A stretch of DNA of 64,000 nucleotides from FEN-1219 sp963810755 (GTDB lineage: Bacteria; Pseudomonadota; Gammaproteobacteria; Steroidobacterales; Rariloculaceae). The notes beneath the pieces were generated by a model. It was given only the letters and a program-made list of their open reading frames with translations. It ran no database searches and was not told the DNA's origin. A program made the position numbers and the translations under genes. Shown here piece by piece: positions 60,479 to 64,000 of this stretch; the stretch's first letter is position 1, and each line of letters opens with the position of its first letter. Location: the NCBI GenBank assembly GCA_963810755.1, contig CAWEOP010000006.1, forward strand, positions 124,001-188,000, given 5' to 3'.

Positions 60479-61678
60479 ATGAAAGCCAACATTCTCGTCA
60501 CGGGTCTCGTGCTGGCGACCGTCGGCACGGTGTTGATCTATCCCACGATTCGCGGCCACGCGACGTCGGTCGGAACGGCCACGAATACGACCAAGGTCGT
60601 CCCGCCGATCGGCACGAAGCGCGTCGAGGTCGTGTTCGTGCTCGACACGACCGGCAGCATGGGCGGCTTGATCGCGGCGGCGAAGGAGAAGATCTGGTCG
60701 ATCGCGAGCACGCTCGCGCAGGCGCAGCAAGCGCCCGAGATCTCGATGGGCCTCGTCGCGTACCGCGACCGCGGCGACGCGTACGTCACGCAAGTCGTGG
60801 ACCTCAACAAGGACCTCGACTCGATGTACGCGAAGCTCATGGACTTTCAGGCGGACGGCGGCGGCGACGGCCCCGAGGCCGTGAACGCGGCGCTCGACGC
60901 AGCGATCGGCAAGATGTCGTGGAGCCAGGACGCGAACACCTACAGAGTCGTGTTCCTCGTCGGCGACGCGCCGCCGCACATGGACTACCAGGGCGACAAG
61001 CAGTATCCGGAGATCGTCGCGGCGGCCGCGGCCAAAGGCATCGTCGTGAACACGATCCAGTGCGGCAGCATGACGGAGACGGTCGCGCCTTGGCGGCAGA
61101 TCGCGGCGCTCGGCCACGGCCGTTACTTCACGGTGGAGCAGGCGGGCGGCGCGGTCGCGATCGAGACACCGTTCGACGCGAAGATCGCGACGCTCGCGGC
61201 GGAGCTCGACTCGACGCGCATGTACTACGGCTCCGACGAGGAGCGCTCGGCGGGTGCCGCGAAAGTCGACGCGACCACGCGGCTGCGCGAGTCGGCGTCG
61301 GTCGCCGCGCAAGCGCGCCGCGGCGCGTTCAACGCGAGCGAGTCGGGCCTCGGCAATCTGCTCGGCGGGCGCGAGCTCGTCGACGACGTCGCGAGCGGCC
61401 GTGTCGACCTCGCGACGGTGCCGGCGGCGGCGATGCCCGCCCCGCTCGTGGGGCTGCCGCGCGCTGAGCAGGAAGCCCTGCTCAAGCAGAATGCGGACAA
61501 GCGCCAGTCGCTCACGCAGGAGATCGCGAAGCTCGCCAAGGAGCGCGACACGTACATCGAGGACAAGGTCGAAGAGGCCGGCGGCGCGAAAGACTCGCTC
61601 GACCAGCAGATCTACGACGCGGTGCGCGAGCAGGCGGCGCCGATCGGGCTCGAGTACGAGGGCGGCCCGAAGTTCTGA
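60479..61678 (+). CDS. Exported VWA-domain protein of the PspA operon
   Basis: 399 residues: N-terminal signal anchor (ILVTGLVLATVGTVLIYP), then a von Willebrand A domain with MIDAS motif VFVLDTTGSMGG (Asp-x-Thr-x-Ser type) and VVFLVGDAPPHMDY, and a helical C-terminal region with a coiled coil (QEALLKQNADKRQSLTQEIA). It probably acts as a periplasmic metal-dependent adhesion or assembly module tied to the PspA stress system. GGAG precedes the ATG. A Rho-independent terminator follows. Confidence 0.87.
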   Translation: MKANILVTGLVLATVGTVLIYPTIRGHATSVGTATNTTKVVPPIGTKRVEVVFVLDTTGSMGGLIAAAKEKIWSIASTLAQAQQAPEISMGLVAYRDRGDAYVTQVVDLNKDLDSMYAKLMDFQADGGGDGPEAVNAALDAAIGKMSWSQDANTYRVVFLVGDAPPHMDYQGDKQYPEIVAAAAAKGIVVNTIQCGSMTETVAPWRQIAALGHGRYFTVEQAGGAVAIETPFDAKIATLAAELDSTRMYYGSDEERSAGAAKVDATTRLRESASVAAQARRGAFNASESGLGNLLGGRELVDDVASGRVDLATVPAAAMPAPLVGLPRAEQEALLKQNADKRQSLTQEIAKLAKERDTYIEDKVEEAGGAKDSLDQQIYDAVREQAAPIGLEYEGGPKF

Positions 61679-61739
61679 GCGATCACGTCTTTGATCGAGT
61701 GGGGTTGATCAAGTCGGGCGGATCAAGTCGACAGCATTT

Positions 61740-61771
61740 GCGGCGACTCTGAGCGAGTCGCCGCATCTTTT
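61740..61771 (+). terminator. Rho-independent terminator of the PspA-VWA operon
   Basis: GCGGCGACTC (61740-61749), loop TGAGC, GAGTCGCCGC (61755-61764): a perfect 10-bp stem followed by ATCTTTT. It sits 62 bases after the VWA stop and before the convergent membrane protein gene. Confidence 0.9.
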
Positions 61772-61783
61772 CACTCGTGCCGC

Positions 61784-62509
61784 TCACGCGGGCGCGGACT
61801 CGATATAGGTGAACAGCAGGTCGGTCACGTAGACCTGACCGAACAAGAGCAGCACACCCGCGAGCGTGACCGGGCGCACGCGCCGATCGACGCAGAGATC
61901 GTAGACGACGCACGACAGGCACAACGCCGCGAAGAATGGAATGTTCGGCGACTGACCGAGGCCGAAATAGGCAATCAGCCGCGCGAACCCTGCGGGCTCG
62001 AGCGCGAGGGTCGCGAACAGCATCAGCCGCTTGTGGATGGCGGGCTCGCGGCGCCACCAAAGGCCGGCGGCCGCGAACGCGACGAACAGCGACAGCGGCC
62101 CGCCGTTGCCGAGCAGATGCACTGCGAACGTGAGCGGCGGCTCGATCCCGTGACCCCGCTCGAACTCGGTGATCAGCAGGGTGCCGACCGCCGCCATCGC
62201 GGGGACGATCGCCAAACCCAAGAGCCCGAGCTTCCGGTGCCAATCGCGGCGTCGGGCGCTGATCAGCGCCGTCTGCGTGAGGAATAGCGCGACCCACACG
62301 GTGAACAACGCGCCGTGAGCAATAACCGTCGCGCGCAGCGGGAACGCGCCGGCCATGAGGTTCGAGCGCAGGAAAAAGCTCGGCGTGAATCCACCGAGTA
62401 TCGCAACACCGCAGATGAGCGCCATTGCGCCGAAGTAGATTCGGTCGGCGCGTGCCCGAGCCGCACCTTCCCCGCCCTGAGGCTGTGCCGCCTCACGCGC
62501 TATCGCCAT
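61784..62509 (-). CDS. Seven-helix membrane protein of unknown function
   Basis: 241 residues with about seven hydrophobic segments, including FGAMALICGVAILGGFTPSF, ATVIAHGALFTVWVALFLTQ, LGLLGLAIVPAMAAVGTLL and LSLFVAFAAAGLWW. His residues in IAHGALFTVW and WHRKLG resemble heme- or quinone-type membrane proteins of the DUF2306/cytochrome-b-like kind, but this is weak. It converges with the PspA operon and is divergent from the ABC exporter genes. Confidence 0.7.
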   Translation of the reverse strand: MAIAREAAQPQGGEGAARARADRIYFGAMALICGVAILGGFTPSFFLRSNLMAGAFPLRATVIAHGALFTVWVALFLTQTALISARRRDWHRKLGLLGLAIVPAMAAVGTLLITEFERGHGIEPPLTFAVHLLGNGGPLSLFVAFAAAGLWWRREPAIHKRLMLFATLALEPAGFARLIAYFGLGQSPNIPFFAALCLSCVVYDLCVDRRVRPVTLAGVLLLFGQVYVTDLLFTYIESAPA

Positions 62510-62620
62510 CCCCGCCCTCGCCTCCGCCGTGCCGCCGGAATTCCTCGCGCACCACGGCGCAGGTCCATTAGTATCCGCGTCTCGCTAGAACGTGGCCACC
62601 GCCCGATCGGAGTCGCGCGC

Positions 62621-63352
62621 GTGATCGAAGTTGCCGGCCTCTCGAAGCTGTATGGTGATTTCGCCGCCGTCAGCGATTTGTCGTTCACCGTGCGCGCCGG
62701 GGAAGTGTTGGGCCTCGTAGGGCCCAACGGCGCGGGCAAGACGACGACGCTGCGCAGCATCGCGGGGATCATTCCGCCGAGCGCGGGCCGCGTGCAGATC
62801 GCCGGCCGCGAGCTCGCCACGGATCCGATCGGCGCGAAACGCGCGCTCGCGTTCTTCCCGGACGAGCCGCGCCTGTTCGACTATTTGACGGTGAGTCAGC
62901 ACTTGGCTTTCGTCGCCCGCATCTACGACGTCGCGAATCACGAAGCCATTGCGCAGCCGTTGCTCGAAGAGTTCGAGATCGCCGACAAGGCGGATCAGCT
63001 TCCGGGAGCGCTCTCGCGCGGGATGAAACAAAAACTTGCCATCGCCTGCGGTCTTCTGCATTCGCCGCAGGTGATGTTTTTCGACGAGCCGTTGACGGGC
63101 CTCGATCCGCTGGGCATTCGCCGCATGAAAGCATCCATCGTGCGGCGCGCGCGCGCCGGCGCGGCGATCGTCTTGAGCTCGCACTTGCTGCATCTGCTCG
63201 AAGAGGTCTGCTCCCACGTCCTGATCCTGAAGCGCGGAACGAAGATCGCGGACGGCACGATCGCCGAGGTGTCGGCGCAGTTCAGCAACGGCGAAGCCGG
63301 CGTGAGCCTCGAGGAGATATTCATCCGCGCGACGGGCGGATCGGAGCAATAG
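62621..63352 (+). CDS. ABC exporter ATP-binding protein
   Basis: 243 residues from a GTG at 62621 (GGAG 8 bases upstream). Walker A is VGPNGAGKTTTLR, the ABC signature LSRGMKQKLAIACGLL and Walker B VMFFDEPLTGLDP, with an H-loop VLSSHLLHLLEEV. This is the drug/antibiotic-type exporter ATPase group. The start is chosen because the family N-terminus begins IEVAGLSKLYGDF. It is followed after 3 bases by a membrane protein that runs off the window. Confidence 0.93.
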   Translation: MIEVAGLSKLYGDFAAVSDLSFTVRAGEVLGLVGPNGAGKTTTLRSIAGIIPPSAGRVQIAGRELATDPIGAKRALAFFPDEPRLFDYLTVSQHLAFVARIYDVANHEAIAQPLLEEFEIADKADQLPGALSRGMKQKLAIACGLLHSPQVMFFDEPLTGLDPLGIRRMKASIVRRARAGAAIVLSSHLLHLLEEVCSHVLILKRGTKIADGTIAEVSAQFSNGEAGVSLEEIFIRATGGSEQ

Positions 63353-63355
63353 CCC

Positions 63356-64000
63356 GTGGGCGCCGCGATCAATGCGCTGTTCTATTTGCGGATCACATCG
63401 CTCAAGAACTTGGTTGTCTCGCGCTTCCTGCGGCTCAAGCAACCGAAATACCTCATCGGCGCCGTGATCGGCGCCGCCTATCTCTATTTCCTCGTCTTTC
63501 GCCGCATGAGACCGGGTTCGGCGGGCGGCGCCCAGTTCGCGGCTACGTTCCCGATCGAGCGGCTGCCCCAAGTCGCGGCATTCGGCGCAGCGCTGCTGAT
63601 GGTGTTCGTCGCGTTGTACTGGCTGTGGCCGAGAGCGCGCGCGGCGCTCGCGTTCAGCGAAGCCGAGATCGCGTTCCTGTTCCCCGCGCCGATCGGCCGC
63701 AGGACGCTGATTCACTACCGTTGGATCAACACCCAGCTCCGAATTCTGTTCACGTCGCTGATTTTGGCGTTCGTGTCGAGCCGCTGGGGCTTTCTTCTCG
63801 GCGGCGCATGGATTCGTGTGTTCGGCTGGTGGCTCGTGCTTTCGACAGTCGATCTCCACGCCGTCGGCTCGTCGTTCGCCATCACGCGGCTGCTCGATCG
63901 AGGCGTCACCTCGCTGCGTCGCGGCCTGCTCACGCTCGCAGGCGCCGCGGCCGTCGTCGGCGCCGCGGCGTGGTGGACTTGGGCGTCGTTGCGCGCACCT
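63356..64000 (+). CDS. ABC exporter membrane component (3' end outside window)
   Basis: The frame is open from a GTG at 63356 to the last base of the window: 215 codons without a stop. It encodes NALFYLRITSLKNLVVSRFL, LKQPKYLIGAVIGAAYLYFLV, hydrophobic helices and FPAPIGRRTLIHYRW. The pattern matches the putative ABC exporter (PF16962-type) permeases that pair with such ATPases. It lies 3 bases after the ATPase stop. Confidence 0.8.
   Translation, partial: MGAAINALFYLRITSLKNLVVSRFLRLKQPKYLIGAVIGAAYLYFLVFRRMRPGSAGGAQFAATFPIERLPQVAAFGAALLMVFVALYWLWPRARAALAFSEAEIAFLFPAPIGRRTLIHYRWINTQLRILFTSLILAFVSSRWGFLLGGAWIRVFGWWLVLSTVDLHAVGSSFAITRLLDRGVTSLRRGLLTLAGAAAVVGAAAWWTWASLRAP

Overview
The window is high-G+C DNA (roughly two thirds G+C by eye). 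It is densely coded, with strong G/C third-position bias and many GTG/TTG starts, and has the look of a free-living gammaproteobacterium. Kdo/LPS genes, bioF-bioD, DsbA, a Lon C-terminus, a squalene-hopene cyclase and several outer-envelope proteins fit a diderm proteobacterium. A Steroidobacter/Xanthomonadales-like affiliation is a guess from overall gene flavour only. No tRNA, rRNA, CRISPR array, prophage or intact transposase was seen.

Layout. 1-2.6 kb: end of lon, then bioF-bioD. 2.7-4.4 kb: uppP and an OmpA-like protein. 4.5-16.1 kb: a nine-gene minus-strand cluster (two lipoproteins, Ser/Thr kinase, TPR membrane protein, FHA-TM-PEGA-SUMF1 protein, small secreted protein, Hsp70/actin-like-FHA fusion, two membrane-anchored VWA proteins). 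It looks like a phospho-signalling envelope machine and is one of the two best candidates for an undescribed system. 16.3-24.3 kb: DUF4399 protein, cysteine synthase, NlpC/P60 lipoprotein, squalene-hopene cyclase, two Cys/Met-metabolism PLP enzymes and a VOC protein. 24.3-33.4 kb: ribbon-helix-helix + SPFH pair, DUF6249 + ECF sigma + small membrane partner, class III aminotransferase + DMT transporter, patatin/BamA-type phospholipase, and a TetR gene with its operators and a small lipoprotein. 33.4-41.2 kb: trxB, Tat-type DUF882 peptidase, MacA/MacB-like four-gene efflux operon, REP-like palindromes, S1/P1 nuclease and a thioredoxin-fold protein.

41.2-46.5 kb is a tightly coupled five-gene minus-strand Kdo operon: divergent WaaA paralogue, kdsA, transaldolase/FSA-type aldolase fused to a KdsD-type CBS pair, KdsC-like HAD phosphatase, waaA. 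The aldolase-CBS fusion sits where the arabinose-5-phosphate isomerase KdsD would be expected. It suggests a variant route to the Kdo precursor, and is the second and probably strongest candidate for something new. 46.6-55.6 kb: EAL phosphodiesterase, oxidoreductase, Ada, RidA, MAPEG, DsbA, carbonic anhydrase, M20 peptidase and a VOC protein.

55.6-61.8 kb: a two-component system whose promoter region carries an 11-bp-period direct repeat (TGTAAA type). An identical arrangement occurs upstream of a PspA-membrane protein-VWA operon, so the two are probably one regulon. 61.8-64 kb: a membrane protein and the start of an ABC exporter operon cut by the window end.

A recurring caveat: at least six genes (kinase, Gly/Ser lipoprotein leader, cysteine synthase, NlpC/P60, second MacB-type permease, the membrane protein after PspA) are broken by single-base shifts, almost always +1. 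That uniformity points to sequencing/assembly indels rather than gene decay.
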